In this document: positions 17,996 through 26,543 of the stretch, one piece after another
Layout of the letters: the number at the start of each line of letters is the position of its first letter
Position numbering within the stretch: the stretch's first letter is position 1
Source: Billgrantia aerodenitrificans
GTDB taxonomy: Bacteria > Pseudomonadota > Gammaproteobacteria > Pseudomonadales > Halomonadaceae
Direction of reading: 5' to 3'
Length of the DNA: 64,000 nt
NCBI RefSeq assembly: GCF_021404405.1
Contig: NZ_JABFTV010000006.1
Span: 293,267-357,266, forward strand
Translations under genes and position numbers: made by a program
The notes under the pieces: model-generated
The model's database searches: none
Seen by the model: the letters and a program-made list of their open reading frames with translations, nothing else
Told to the model about the DNA's origin: nothing

Positions 17996-19474
17996 ATGGT
18001 TCAGAATAACATGGCTATCGGTTTCACCTTCGTGGTGTACCTCTTGTTGATGCTTGGCATCGGTATCGTCGCCTACAAGCGTACGACCAACCTTTCCGAC
18101 TACATCCTTGGCGGGCGCTCGTTGGGGCCCTGGACTTCGGCGATCTCCGCCGGAGCCTCGGACATGTCGGGCTGGTTGCTGCTCGGCCTGCCCGGCGCCG
18201 CCTATGTCAGCGGCATCTCCGCCAGTTGGATCGCCGTGGGCCTGCTGATCGGCACCTGGCTCAACTGGCTGATCGTGGCGCGCCGCCTGCGCCTCTACAG
18301 CTTCAAGGTCAGCGATGCCCTGACGCTGCCCGAATACTTCGCCAACCGCTTCCGCGACAAGTCGCAGCTGCTACGGGTGATCTCGGCGATCTTCATTCTG
18401 CTGTTCTTCCTCTTCTACACCAGCTCCGGCCTGGTCGCCGGCGGACGGCTGTTCGAGACGGTGTTCGGCTACGATTACACGCTGGCCGTCACCATCGGCA
18501 CCGTAGCGGTGATCTCCTACACCTTCTTCGGCGGCTTCCTGGCGGTCTCCTGGACCGACCTGATCCAGGGGCTGATGATGGCGGCAGCTCTGGCCATCGT
18601 GCCGATCATCGCCTTCGGCGACCTGGGCGGCACCACAGGCGCCGCTGCGGCGCTGGCGGCGGAGAGCGAGTACATGCTGGCCTGGTTCCGCGACGCTTCC
18701 ACCGGTGAGACGCTGACCTTCATCGGTATCGTCAGCTCGCTTGCCTGGGGCCTGGGCTATTTCGGTCAGCCGCACATCCTGGCGCGCTTTGCCGCCATTC
18801 GCAGCGACCGTGACATACCCGCCGCTCGCCGCATAGCGGTGACCTGGACCGCCATCGCCCTGATCAGCTCTGTGGCCGTGGGCCTGCTGGGTGTCGGCTT
18901 CGTTCAACGCGACCTGGCCGATGGCGAAACCGTGTTCATGGTAATGGTCAATCTGATCTTCCATCCGGTGATCGCCGGTATCCTGCTCGCCGCCATCCTG
19001 GCCGCGATCATGTCCACCGCCGACTCGCAGCTGCTGGTTTCTTCCTCGGCGCTGACCGACGACTTCTACAAGGCGATCTTCCGCAAGGATGCCAGCCAGA
19101 CCGAGCTGGTCTGGGTCGGCCGCTTCGCCGTCATCGCCATCGCCATCGTCGCTTACCTGCTGGCGCTCAACCCCGATGCCACCGTGCTCGACCTGGTCGC
19201 CTACGCCTGGGCCGGCTTCGGCGCCGCCTTCGGCCCGGCACTGATCATGTCGCTCTACTGGCGCCGCATGAACAAGTGGGGTGCCCTGGCCGGCATCGTG
19301 ACCGGTGGCGTGACCGTGGTGGTCTGGGCCGAGCTGTCCGGCGGCATCTTCGACCTCTACGAGATCGTGCCGGGCGTGATCCTTGCCTACATCGCCATCG
19401 TGGTGGCGAGCCTGGCCACGGAAGAGCCCGACCTGCGTGTCACAGCCGACTTCGACACCTTCGACGAAGCGTAA
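17996..19474 (+). CDS. putP: sodium/proline symporter
   Basis: Inner-membrane SSS-family transporter that brings in proline with Na+. The 492-residue protein has about 13 membrane spans. It carries the family start (VVYLLLMLGIGIVAYKRTTNLSDYILGGRSLG), the SAGASDMSGWLLLGLPGA segment that helps bind Na+ and proline, and the core QPHILARFAAI region. The ATG at 17996 has AAGGAA upstream; a TTG at 17981 lies inside the ribosome-site region. It follows putA by 43 bp and is ended by a strong hairpin, so putA-putP probably form one unit. Confidence 0.96.
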   Translation: MVQNNMAIGFTFVVYLLLMLGIGIVAYKRTTNLSDYILGGRSLGPWTSAISAGASDMSGWLLLGLPGAAYVSGISASWIAVGLLIGTWLNWLIVARRLRLYSFKVSDALTLPEYFANRFRDKSQLLRVISAIFILLFFLFYTSSGLVAGGRLFETVFGYDYTLAVTIGTVAVISYTFFGGFLAVSWTDLIQGLMMAAALAIVPIIAFGDLGGTTGAAAALAAESEYMLAWFRDASTGETLTFIGIVSSLAWGLGYFGQPHILARFAAIRSDRDIPAARRIAVTWTAIALISSVAVGLLGVGFVQRDLADGETVFMVMVNLIFHPVIAGILLAAILAAIMSTADSQLLVSSSALTDDFYKAIFRKDASQTELVWVGRFAVIAIAIVAYLLALNPDATVLDLVAYAWAGFGAAFGPALIMSLYWRRMNKWGALAGIVTGGVTVVVWAELSGGIFDLYEIVPGVILAYIAIVVASLATEEPDLRVTADFDTFDEA

Positions 19475-19500
19475 TCGACAGGCAGTAGCTCACCGTAGAC

Positions 19501-19524
19501 GAAAGCCGCCCTCGGGCGGCTTTC
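19501..19524. terminator. terminator after putP
   Basis: The stem GAAAGCCGCCC/GGGCGGCTTTC with a short TC loop lies 27 bp past the putP stop and is followed by TCGTCC. It stands between putP and the convergent small membrane gene and may serve both strands. Confidence 0.7.
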
Positions 19525-19546
19525 TCGTCCTTGCTCAAGCAACCCC

Positions 19547-19843
19547 TCATGCCAGCCACAGGGCGCGAACGACCACCAGCAAGGTGAAGGCGGCCAGGGC
19601 CGCCAGGCTGATCGGCGGGCTGGTGGCCTGACGCTGCCAGTAGCTCCGCAACTCAAGCCCCAGCGGTTGCATGAATGCCGCTCCCAAGGCCCATACGCCC
19701 AGCGCAATGGCGGGCAGCCTCAGCGCCATGGGCAGTCCGCTGATGAGCGCGGGCTGCACGAGCAACCACAGCGCAAGCGCCGCAGCCAACAGCATCGCGC
19801 CGAGATTGAGCCAGATGGGGGGGGTCTGTACCTCGACTCGCAT
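19547..19843 (-). CDS. small integral membrane protein of unknown function
   Basis: A 98-residue hydrophobic protein with probably three membrane segments (LNLGAMLLAAALALWLLV, RLPAIALGVWALGAAF and ISLAALAAFTLLVVVRALWL). The start is ATG 19843 (MRVEVQTPPIWL), with AGGAGG at ideal spacing. It is convergent with putP across a shared hairpin. No family could be named from the sequence. Confidence 0.65.
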   Translation of the reverse strand: MRVEVQTPPIWLNLGAMLLAAALALWLLVQPALISGLPMALRLPAIALGVWALGAAFMQPLGLELRSYWQRQATSPPISLAALAAFTLLVVVRALWLA

Positions 19844-20110
19844 CGTCTGCCTCCTGCTTTTCCTATTCAAGGCTTAGCTGCAAGTGCTCTGTCTCGCCAT
19901 GATGCAGCACAGCAATAATTGTACAGCTCGCCTACCTTCGCCAGCATATGCGCGCTCATGAAATTAGAGAGCCTTGGCATTACGACAATCAATCAAGCCA
20001 ATCAGTGCCATAACAAATTTAAACAAGACTTTTAGAAACAGTGTTCGTATAGTTGGAGGCGTTCAACACTGCCGGGACTCCGGCTCGAGTGAAAACTGGA
20101 GGACGCTGTT

Positions 20111-20716
20111 ATGAAACCGATTCGCCTGATTCCCGTAGTAGCTCTCGCTGCTGGCTTTACCTTCGCCAGCCAGGCAGCCCTGGCCTACAGCGCTGGCGAC
20201 GCCTTCGTGCGTGGCGGCGTCGCTCAGTCGGACGTTCGCTCGGACAACGGCCAAGCCGGTGGCGTGGATTTCGATCTCGGCACGGCACGGGGCTTCACCT
20301 TCGGCGCCGGCTACCTGTTCACCGACAACATCGGTATCGAGCTGAACAGCTCCGAGAAGTTCGAGCATGACGTCGCCCTGGGTGGCGCCGACCTCGGCAC
20401 CATCGACCGCATGCCGGTGAACCTGCTGGTCAACTACTACCCGCTGGGCGGCTTCGACTCCCGCGTGCAGCCCTACGTGGGTGCGGGCCTCAACTACACC
20501 CGCTTCTCCGGCGAGCCCGAGGGCATCGATGCCCGTCGCTCCTACGGCGCCGTAGGCCAGGTGGGGATCGATCTAGCCATCACCGACAACTTCATGCTCA
20601 ACGGCTTTGCCAACTATGCCGACGTCGATGCGCGCCTCTCCTCCGAGGGGGAAGCTATCGGCACCGTCAAGGTGGACCCGATGACCATCGGCGGCGGCGT
20701 AACCTTCCGCTTCTGA
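20111..20716 (+). CDS. OmpW-family outer-membrane protein (first of two)
   Basis: A 201-residue small beta-barrel precursor. The signal peptide (MKPIRLIPVVALAAGFTFASQAALA) ends at an AxA-type site, and the mature part begins YSAGDAFVRGGVA. OmpW hallmarks are GFTFGAGYLFTDNIGIEL, the YYPLGG segment, VGAGLNYT and a terminal aromatic (TFRF). The ATG is preceded by GGAGGACG. OmpW proteins form narrow 8-stranded channels for hydrophobic or small solutes; the actual ligand is not known. The next gene is a diverged copy. Confidence 0.9.
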   Translation: MKPIRLIPVVALAAGFTFASQAALAYSAGDAFVRGGVAQSDVRSDNGQAGGVDFDLGTARGFTFGAGYLFTDNIGIELNSSEKFEHDVALGGADLGTIDRMPVNLLVNYYPLGGFDSRVQPYVGAGLNYTRFSGEPEGIDARRSYGAVGQVGIDLAITDNFMLNGFANYADVDARLSSEGEAIGTVKVDPMTIGGGVTFRF

Positions 20717-20733
20717 GCAAGGCAACGCAATGC

Positions 20734-20767
20734 CAAGAACGCCGGGCCCCTGGGCCCGGCGTTCTTG
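20734..20767. terminator. terminator between the two ompW-like genes
   Basis: A perfect 16-bp stem (20734-20749/20752-20767, CAAGAACGCCGGGCCC and its complement) with a two-base CT centre lies 17 bp after the first ompW stop, followed by TTGG. It implies that the second copy has its own promoter. Confidence 0.8.
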
Positions 20768-20922
20768 TTGGTCACCCCTCTTAAAGGAGCATTATAAATA
20801 CCTGTTATAGTTTCAATCGCAACCATTGCCCTGGATCAAGAATCGACCCGCAGCCGCTGAGTAGACTTCTCTCATTGAACGGCAGCTTCACAACTGCCTC
20901 TTTGAAACGACAGGAGTCGACC

Positions 20923-21549
20923 ATGCGCAAGCACGTCCTTCCCACGCTCGTCACTTGCGGCCTCGCCGCGACAGCACTGCTGGCCAGCAGCCAGGCGCTC
21001 GCCTACAACCAGGGCGATTTCATCACCCGCGTGGGCGTTGCCCATGTCGACCCCAAGAGCAACAACGGCAGCCTTGCGGACGGCACCATCGACGTCGACG
21101 TTCGCAGCGACACCAACCTGGGCTTCACCCTGGGTTACCTGTTCCACGACAACTTCGGCGTCGAGCTGCTGGCGGCGCTGCCGTTCAAGCATGACATTCG
21201 GCTGAATGGTGAGGATCTTGCTTCCACCAAGCATCTGCCGCCGACCCTGACTGTGCAGTACTACCCCCTGGGAGGTACCGGTGCACAGCTCCAGCCCTAT
21301 GCCGGTATCGGCCTCAACTACACGCATTTCTTCAGTGAGAAGAGCGAGCTCGGCAATCTGGATCTCGACAGCTCCTGGGGCCTGGCAGGCCAGTTGGGTC
21401 TCGACGTGCGCCTGGATGACAACTGGGGCCTCAATGCTGCCGCCTGGTACATCGATATCGATACCGACGTCAGCCTGGGCGGTACCGACCTCGGCAAGGT
21501 CAGCGTCGACCCCTGGGTCTTCATGGCCGGCATCAGCTACCGTTTCTGA
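20923..21549 (+). CDS. OmpW-family outer-membrane protein (second of two)
   Basis: A 208-residue beta-barrel precursor paralogous to the gene at 20111. The ATG at 20923 (MRKHVLPTLV) has CAGGAG upstream. The signal peptide ends near SSQALA, and the mature chain starts YNQGDFITRVGVAHV. OmpW motifs (LGFTLGYLFHDNFGVELLAA, YYPLGG, YAGIGLNYTHFF, terminal SYRF) are intact. It sits between two strong hairpins and is thus an independent unit. Differences in the extracellular loop regions suggest different ligands or conditions. Confidence 0.9.
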   Translation: MRKHVLPTLVTCGLAATALLASSQALAYNQGDFITRVGVAHVDPKSNNGSLADGTIDVDVRSDTNLGFTLGYLFHDNFGVELLAALPFKHDIRLNGEDLASTKHLPPTLTVQYYPLGGTGAQLQPYAGIGLNYTHFFSEKSELGNLDLDSSWGLAGQLGLDVRLDDNWGLNAAAWYIDIDTDVSLGGTDLGKVSVDPWVFMAGISYRF

Positions 21550-21562
21550 GGAGTACGCTGAC

Positions 21563-21600
21563 GCAACAGGGTCCGCCGACTGGCGGACCCTGTTGCTTTC
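21563..21600. terminator. bidirectional terminator after second ompW
   Basis: A perfect 15-bp stem GCAACAGGGTCCGCC (21563-21577) / complement (21582-21596) with a GACT loop, followed by TTTC. The convergent YqcC-like gene ends 4 bp further on, so both units may use it. Confidence 0.8.
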
Positions 21601-21603
21601 AGC

Positions 21604-21936
21604 TCAATTATCCGTGACCAACCGGTCGATCTCTTCCACTGCCTTGCACAGCAGCAGGCGGTCGTTGGCGCGCGCTCCCTGCTGCGCCAGGTAAGTCTCC
21701 AGCACCGGCGCCACATCGCACTTCTCCGGCATCGGCGCTTCCGCTTCGATCAGTGCATCGAGCCTGGCGATGAACACGAAGCGCAGCCACTGCGGCAGGT
21801 CCATGGTGTCGATGCAAAAGGGTTGCTGGCTCTCGTACGCGTCGGGCGTCGGAGCACTCATGCGCCACATGTTGGTGGCTTTCATCGTGGCTTCGAGGCG
21901 GCGCAAGGCCACATCGAGCTCATCGTGGACCGTCAT
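21604..21936 (-). CDS. yqcC: YqcC-family (DUF446) protein
   Basis: A 110-residue soluble helical protein. Recognisable YqcC features are the N-terminal helix DELDVALRRLEATMK, the Trp/Pro-rich PFCIDTMDLPQWLRFVFIARLDALIE core and the C-terminal LLLCKAVEEIDRLVT. In other gammaproteobacteria the gene often sits beside truC, the tRNA pseudouridine synthase; truC is not seen here. Biochemical role unknown. It is convergent with ompW. Confidence 0.85.
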   Translation of the reverse strand: MTVHDELDVALRRLEATMKATNMWRMSAPTPDAYESQQPFCIDTMDLPQWLRFVFIARLDALIEAEAPMPEKCDVAPVLETYLAQQGARANDRLLLCKAVEEIDRLVTDN

Positions 21937-22011
21937 GTCGAAATACCTGAAGCGAATGTACCTTCATTATATCCCTCCAGCCCCGCCTTCTGGCCAGGAC
22001 CGCCAGCGGAC

Positions 22012-22045
22012 TGTTCACAGATTCGCTGCAAGAGACTGTGGATAA
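22012..22045. promoter_or_regulatory. DnaA-box pair in divergent spacer
   Basis: The 255-bp spacer between the yqcC-like and DUF3549 genes contains TGTTCACAG (22012-22020) and a perfect reverse DnaA box TGTGGATAA (22037-22045). Two GATC sites follow (around 22106 and 22120). The sites lie in a shared promoter region, so DnaA-dependent control of one or both genes is conceivable. The match is by sequence only. Confidence 0.35.
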
Positions 22046-22191
22046 GCTTTGGAAACCTGCTCCGGTAGCAGAGAATACGGGGCTTCGCCAGGCATGCTCA
22101 TTTCTTGATCAGATTGCGACGATCCGCGCCGACGAGTGGCTGACAACCCCCCGGCCGTCACGGTAGAGTGCACGCTCAAAAGGGAGCCGAT

Positions 22192-23223
22192 ATGCAGCCG
22201 ATTCATTCGCTTCACGATTTTTTCCTCCGCACCGGGGCCGATGTGCATCTCTACCACATGGGGCGCCGGGTCGAACCGTGCTCCATGGCGACCCTGGCAA
22301 GCCTGGAGGACGATGGAACCGCCTGGCCGCTGCCCTGGCAGGGTCAGGCGCGCCTGGGCATCGTCTTTCGTCTGGGTGACCTAACCGATCCGCTGATCTG
22401 GTTTCTGGCACTGCCGCTGGACGAGCAGGGGCAACTGGTAGCGGCACCGCGGGATGCCTTCCTGCAGCGCCTGCTGGTCACTCTGGGGCGCAACGTGGAG
22501 CGCGCCGGTCGCGAGCCCGAACATCAGGGACAAATCGACAATCTGATGCACGACAACCCGCTGGCCTTCACGCCATCGCTGCCCTTTCAGGCCATGCTGC
22601 ATGCACGTGCCACCTACGATCTCGACAAGCCGGCGAGCCCCCATCTGGAGCCGGTGGAAGCCTATCTCAGCGGCCAACAGCCGGTAGACTGGCAGTTTCT
22701 CGGCTTGCAGGGGCTGGCCGATTTCGTCGTCCGCCTCGACAGCGAATCGACCCAGGCGTTGATCGATTCGCTGCCGCAGTTGCCCAATGAGGTGCTGGTG
22801 ACACTGTGCTATTGCCTCGAGCACATGGCCATTGCCGATGGGCTCGCCACCGCGCTGCGACACCGGGGCGATCAGGCAGCCCAAGCCGGCGATCTGGAAA
22901 CCCTGTGCGCCTGCGTACGCGCCGTGGGTGGCGCCAGCCCGGCACTGGCCGGCGCCTGGTACGATGCCCTGCTGGACGACCCGGCCGCCTGCGGCCCCGA
23001 CCTGCTGGCCGCCATTGCCGCGCGGGGCTGGAACCACCTGGAACACGGCGAGCGGCTGCCACGTTTCCTCGAGCGACTGGCGCAGCAGCCAGGCACCGAC
23101 TTCGCCTCTGCCGCACGCGACCTGGCGCTGATTCCCCGTCTGAGCCTGCCCGTGCTGATGGTGCTGCGCGAATCGCGGCGTGACACCCCCATCGGCCAGC
23201 GCTTGGCCGAGCTGGGCCACTGA
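22192..23223 (+). CDS. DUF3549-family protein
   Basis: A 343-residue cytoplasmic-looking protein of a family known mainly from pseudomonads and relatives. The ATG at 22192 (MQPIHSLHDFFLRTGADVHLYHMGRR) has AAGGGAG upstream. The N-terminal part is mixed alpha/beta; the C-terminal two-thirds look like repeated helical pairs (LPNEVLVTLCYCLEHMAIADGLATALRHRG). Function is unknown. It lies 24 bp before the rimB-like gene, so it may belong to the same unit. Confidence 0.75.
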   Translation: MQPIHSLHDFFLRTGADVHLYHMGRRVEPCSMATLASLEDDGTAWPLPWQGQARLGIVFRLGDLTDPLIWFLALPLDEQGQLVAAPRDAFLQRLLVTLGRNVERAGREPEHQGQIDNLMHDNPLAFTPSLPFQAMLHARATYDLDKPASPHLEPVEAYLSGQQPVDWQFLGLQGLADFVVRLDSESTQALIDSLPQLPNEVLVTLCYCLEHMAIADGLATALRHRGDQAAQAGDLETLCACVRAVGGASPALAGAWYDALLDDPAACGPDLLAAIAARGWNHLEHGERLPRFLERLAQQPGTDFASAARDLALIPRLSLPVLMVLRESRRDTPIGQRLAELGH

Positions 23224-23247
23224 GTATGGATAGCTGGACATAATGTC

Positions 23248-23685
23248 ATGAAGGAACTGCCCTATACTCCGAAAGCCGTCATCGGCCGCCTCGAGATGGC
23301 TACCCTGCCGACGATCGGCATGACCGTTTGCGCCAAGATCGATACCGGCGCCTATACCTCGGCGCTGCATGCGGAAGATATCGAGATCTTCGAGGAAGAT
23401 GGCCATCTGTGGGTCAGCTTCACGACGCGCAGCGGCGGGCTGGAGTCGCCACCGCACCAGCACCGCACCCATCTGCACGACCGTCGGCGGGTGACGAGCT
23501 CCAACGGTCACAAGGAGTGGCGTTACGTGATTCGCACGCCGATGCAGCTTGGCGAACTCGACATGATGGTGGAACTGACCCTGACCGACCGCAGTGACAT
23601 GCGCTACCCCATGCTGCTGGGCCGACGCGCCCTGCGCCGGCTGCTGGTGGCGCCCGGCGTCACCTTCCTGCACGGCGAACCCTGA
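23248..23685 (+). CDS. rimB: retropepsin-like protease partner of RimK (RimB)
   Basis: A 145-residue protein of the Zn_protease/RimB family (PF05618). The active-site Asp motif [17 protein letters not shown] follows an N-terminal [10 protein letters not shown] strand, and the second half carries [10 protein letters not shown]. In Pseudomonas fluorescens the rimA-rimB-rimK operon controls glutamate tailing of ribosomal protein S6, with RimB modulating RimK. The gene here is 29 bp upstream of rimK, which supports that role. RimA is not recognisable next to it. Confidence 0.85.
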   Translation: MKELPYTPKAVIGRLEMATLPTIGMTVCAKIDTGAYTSALHAEDIEIFEEDGHLWVSFTTRSGGLESPPHQHRTHLHDRRRVTSSNGHKEWRYVIRTPMQLGELDMMVELTLTDRSDMRYPMLLGRRALRRLLVAPGVTFLHGEP

Positions 23686-23714
23686 CCCACTCGGCCATAC
23701 GTCCGGAGCCCAAG

Positions 23715-24623
23715 ATGCATATCGCGCTGCTGTCACGCAATCGCAACCTCTACTCCACGCGACGCCTGGTGGAAGCCGCCGAACAGCGCGGCCACAAGGT
23801 ACGGGTCATCGATACCCTGCGCTGCTACATGAGCATTGCCGCCCATCACCCCTCGATTCACTACAAGGGACAGGAGATCGAGCGCTTCGATGCGGTGATA
23901 CCCCGTATCGGGGCATCGGTCACCTTCTACGGCTGCGCCGTGCTGCGCCAATTCGAGATGATGGGCACTTACGTTCTCAACGACTCGGTCGCCATCACCC
24001 GCTCGCGGGACAAGCTGCGCTCGCTGCAGTTGCTTTCGCGCAAGGGTCTGGGCCTGCCGATCACCGGCTTCGCCCACTCGCCGGACGACATTCCCGACCT
24101 GATCACCATGGTCAAGGGCGCGCCGCTGGTCATCAAACTGCTGGAGGGCACCCAGGGCATCGGCGTGGTGCTGGCCGAGACCAACCAGGCTGCCGAGTCG
24201 GTGATCCAGGCCTTCATGGGCATGAAGGCCAACATCATGGTGCAGGAGTACATCAAGGAGGCCCGCGGCGCCGACATCCGTTGCTTCGTCATCGGCGACA
24301 AGGTGGTCGCCTCGATGAAGCGCCAGGCGGCCGAAGGAGAGTTTCGCTCCAACCTGCATCGCGGCGGCACGGCCAGCCTGATTCGCATCACCCCGGAGGA
24401 GCGCTCCACGGCCATTCGTGCAGCCAGGGCGATGGGGCTGCGGGTCGCCGGTGTCGACCTGCTACGGGCCAATCACGGGCCGGTGATCATGGAGGTCAAC
24501 TCCTCGCCGGGGCTGCAGGGAATCGAGACGGCTACCGGCAAGGACATCGCCGGGCTGATCATCGAGCACATCGAGAAGAATGCCAGCGCCTCGCGCAAGG
24601 CACCGCCCAAGCCCAAAGGGTAA
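23715..24623 (+). CDS. rimK: ribosomal protein S6--L-glutamate ligase
   Basis: ATP-grasp enzyme adding glutamate residues to the C terminus of ribosomal protein S6. It has 302 residues, the family length. Family features are [18 protein letters not shown] at the start, the ATP-grasp loop ([16 protein letters not shown]) and the metal-binding end ([17 protein letters not shown]). The last ~15 residues are a Lys/Pro-rich tail. It is directly downstream of rimB. Confidence 0.96.
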   Translation: MHIALLSRNRNLYSTRRLVEAAEQRGHKVRVIDTLRCYMSIAAHHPSIHYKGQEIERFDAVIPRIGASVTFYGCAVLRQFEMMGTYVLNDSVAITRSRDKLRSLQLLSRKGLGLPITGFAHSPDDIPDLITMVKGAPLVIKLLEGTQGIGVVLAETNQAAESVIQAFMGMKANIMVQEYIKEARGADIRCFVIGDKVVASMKRQAAEGEFRSNLHRGGTASLIRITPEERSTAIRAARAMGLRVAGVDLLRANHGPVIMEVNSSPGLQGIETATGKDIAGLIIEHIEKNASASRKAPPKPKG

Positions 24624-24733
24624 TTGCGAGAAAAGCGCCTGTTTTTGTAGAAAGGCTACTTATTTCGCCTGCGGGGGTAGCAAAACAGTGTTTCCCCCGC
24701 CACAATCTGCGTCACCGGAGGAGGTGACCGCTC

Positions 24734-25177
24734 ATGTTTCTCGACAATCGCCAGGTGGCGATGGACAGCGTATTGGAAGCGCTGGCTGACAGCATCGACT
24801 ATTTCCAGGACAATCTCGAGCGCCTGCGCCCTTCCCTGCGTGAAACGCTCAAGCCGCACTACGAGGCGCGCGCCAAGGCCCTGCAGAAGCTCCGTGAGCT
24901 GGCCAGACGGCACCTCAAGCTGCTCCCGCGCGATGCCGATGTCGAGCGCGACGACTACATGTGGCTGTGGAGCCGCCTGAAGAGCTTCGTCGGCAACGAG
25001 AGCCAGGTCGTCATCGGCGAACTGCTCGAGCAGGAGCGCGTGTTGATGCAGGCCCTGGCAACGCTTTATACCCACCCCCTGCCGAATCCCCTCGAGCCGG
25101 TCGTGGAGCAGTGCTGGAAGGAGTGCCGGGCGCTGATCCGCGAACTCTACCGGCTGCAGAAAGAGCGTCGCCGCTGA
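24734..25177 (+). CDS. small all-helical protein, possibly ferritin-like
   Basis: A 147-residue protein with a very strong ribosome site (GAGGAGGTGA) before ATG 24734. It appears entirely helical and rich in Leu, Glu and Arg, with segments VLEALADSIDYFQDNLERL, QKLRELARRHL, LLEQERVLMQALATLY and CWKECRALIRELYRL that would pack as a four-helix bundle. The arrangement resembles ferritin-like DUF2383-type proteins, but no di-iron Glu/His set could be confirmed, so this is only a structural guess. It is 110 bp after rimK and convergent with sanA. Confidence 0.6.
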   Translation: MFLDNRQVAMDSVLEALADSIDYFQDNLERLRPSLRETLKPHYEARAKALQKLRELARRHLKLLPRDADVERDDYMWLWSRLKSFVGNESQVVIGELLEQERVLMQALATLYTHPLPNPLEPVVEQCWKECRALIRELYRLQKERRR

Positions 25178-25190
25178 TCCCAGAGGGCCG

Positions 25191-25913
25191 CTACTCGAAA
25201 TCGAAGTCCAGATCGGGCTCGAGATCCAGCAGTTGGCGCCAGGTCGGCGGGACGATCTGCAGCGGCTCCAGCGGCCCCAGGAAGTACGGCTCACGTCCCC
25301 ATACGTAGAGATCCCCCACGGTGGCGGCACGCGCCATCCACTCCCTCGCCTGCAACCGCCAGAGCCCTGCCACCGGGCGTGAAGGCGCACTGCAGCCGCG
25401 CACTTCGAGCCCCAGCGCGTCGGCAATGAAAAGCGCCCGGGGCAGATGCCACGACTGGGTGACGAGCAGCGCCTGCTCGACGCCGAAAACGTCACGCGCC
25501 CGCGCCAGCGTATCGAAGGTACTGAATCCGGCGTAATCGAGGGTCATGTCCTCGTCGCGCACGTACTGTCGGCGCAGGTCGCGCCACATGCTGATCGGTT
25601 CGTTGTACTGGCGGGTACGGTTGTCGCCGGAGAGTAGCAGATGCTCGACCCGCCCCAGCCGCAGCAGACGGGAAGCGGCATTCATGCGCGCCTCGAAATG
25701 CGGGTTGCGCACGCCGCTACGGGTCCAGCTCGAAGTGCCGAAGACGATGCCGACACGCTCCGGACCGCACAGCGGTAGCTCATACTCGATACGCGAGTGA
25801 GTCTTGCCCAGCACCCAGAGGTTGGCAGAGACGAACAGCAGCGCTGCCAGCAGCAGCACGGCGCCGAGCGTCATCAGAACGAACTTGAAGGTTTTCCACA
25901 GCAGCGCCTGCAT
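25191..25913 (-). CDS. sanA: SanA-like inner-membrane protein (DUF218)
   Basis: A 240-residue protein with one N-terminal membrane anchor (residues ~8-32, TFKFVLMTLGAVLLLAALLFVSA) and a periplasmic DUF218 domain. It follows E. coli SanA closely: GIVFGTSSWTRSGVRN, HLLLSGDNRTRQYNEPISM, TLDYAGFSTFDTLAR and WGREPYFLGPLEPL. SanA-type proteins affect envelope barrier function and vancomycin sensitivity at high temperature in enteric bacteria; the molecular activity is not established. It is convergent with the helical protein gene, 13 bp apart. Confidence 0.88.
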   Translation of the reverse strand: MQALLWKTFKFVLMTLGAVLLLAALLFVSANLWVLGKTHSRIEYELPLCGPERVGIVFGTSSWTRSGVRNPHFEARMNAASRLLRLGRVEHLLLSGDNRTRQYNEPISMWRDLRRQYVRDEDMTLDYAGFSTFDTLARARDVFGVEQALLVTQSWHLPRALFIADALGLEVRGCSAPSRPVAGLWRLQAREWMARAATVGDLYVWGREPYFLGPLEPLQIVPPTWRQLLDLEPDLDFDFE

Positions 25914-25968
25914 TCACCGTCACCGGTCGAGGAGATGGACGGCCCTCATCGATAGCGAGGGCCAGCCG

Positions 25969-26541
25969 CTAGAACATGCCGAGTTCCAGCTTGGCCTCAT
26001 CGCTCATCATCTCACGGCTCCAGGGCGGATCGAAGACGATTTCCGTATGCACTCGGCTGATTTGCGGGGCACCGAGGATCTTGTTGCGCGCATCGGCGGC
26101 AATCACGTCGCCCATGCCGCAGCCGGGCGCGGTCAGGGTCATACGGATGGTGACGATGCGCTCGCCGCTGATCAGCCGTTCGATGCGACAGCCGTAGACC
26201 AGCCCCAGATCGACGATGTTGACCGGAATCTCGGGGTCGAAGCAGGTCCGCAGCTGGTCCCAGACGAACTGCTCGATCTCCTCGTCGCCGGCATCCTCGG
26301 GCAGGGTCGGGCGCGGCAGCGGCTCAAGGCCCAGGGCATCGAGGTTGCTGCCCTCGATCAGGTAGAGCCTGCCCTCGAACCCGACGCTGACCGAGCTGCC
26401 CTTGGCCTGCATGACCGTGACCTCGCTATCCTCGGGCAGCGAGATGGTCTTGCCGAAGGGGATCGAGATGACATCCACGTCGCGCTGCAGCGGCAGCTTC
26501 TGCCCCTTCTGCAGGCTCGCTATCTGCTCGATGCTGGTCAT
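25969..26541 (-). CDS. sufT: Fe-S cluster maturation protein SufT
   Basis: A 190-residue DUF59/MIP18-family protein acting in Fe-S maturation. The N-terminal half is SufT-specific (ISLPEDSEVTVMQAKGSSVSVG). The second half is the DUF59 domain with CFDPEIPVNIVDLGLVYG and the conserved cysteine in LTAPGCGMGDVIA. ATG 26541 is 2 bp after the sufS stop, so the two are translationally linked. A longer open frame upstream to 26892 lies inside sufS and is not real. It is the last gene of the suf operon. Confidence 0.92.
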   Translation of the reverse strand: MTSIEQIASLQKGQKLPLQRDVDVISIPFGKTISLPEDSEVTVMQAKGSSVSVGFEGRLYLIEGSNLDALGLEPLPRPTLPEDAGDEEIEQFVWDQLRTCFDPEIPVNIVDLGLVYGCRIERLISGERIVTIRMTLTAPGCGMGDVIAADARNKILGAPQISRVHTEIVFDPPWSREMMSDEAKLELGMF

Positions 26542-26543
26542 GC

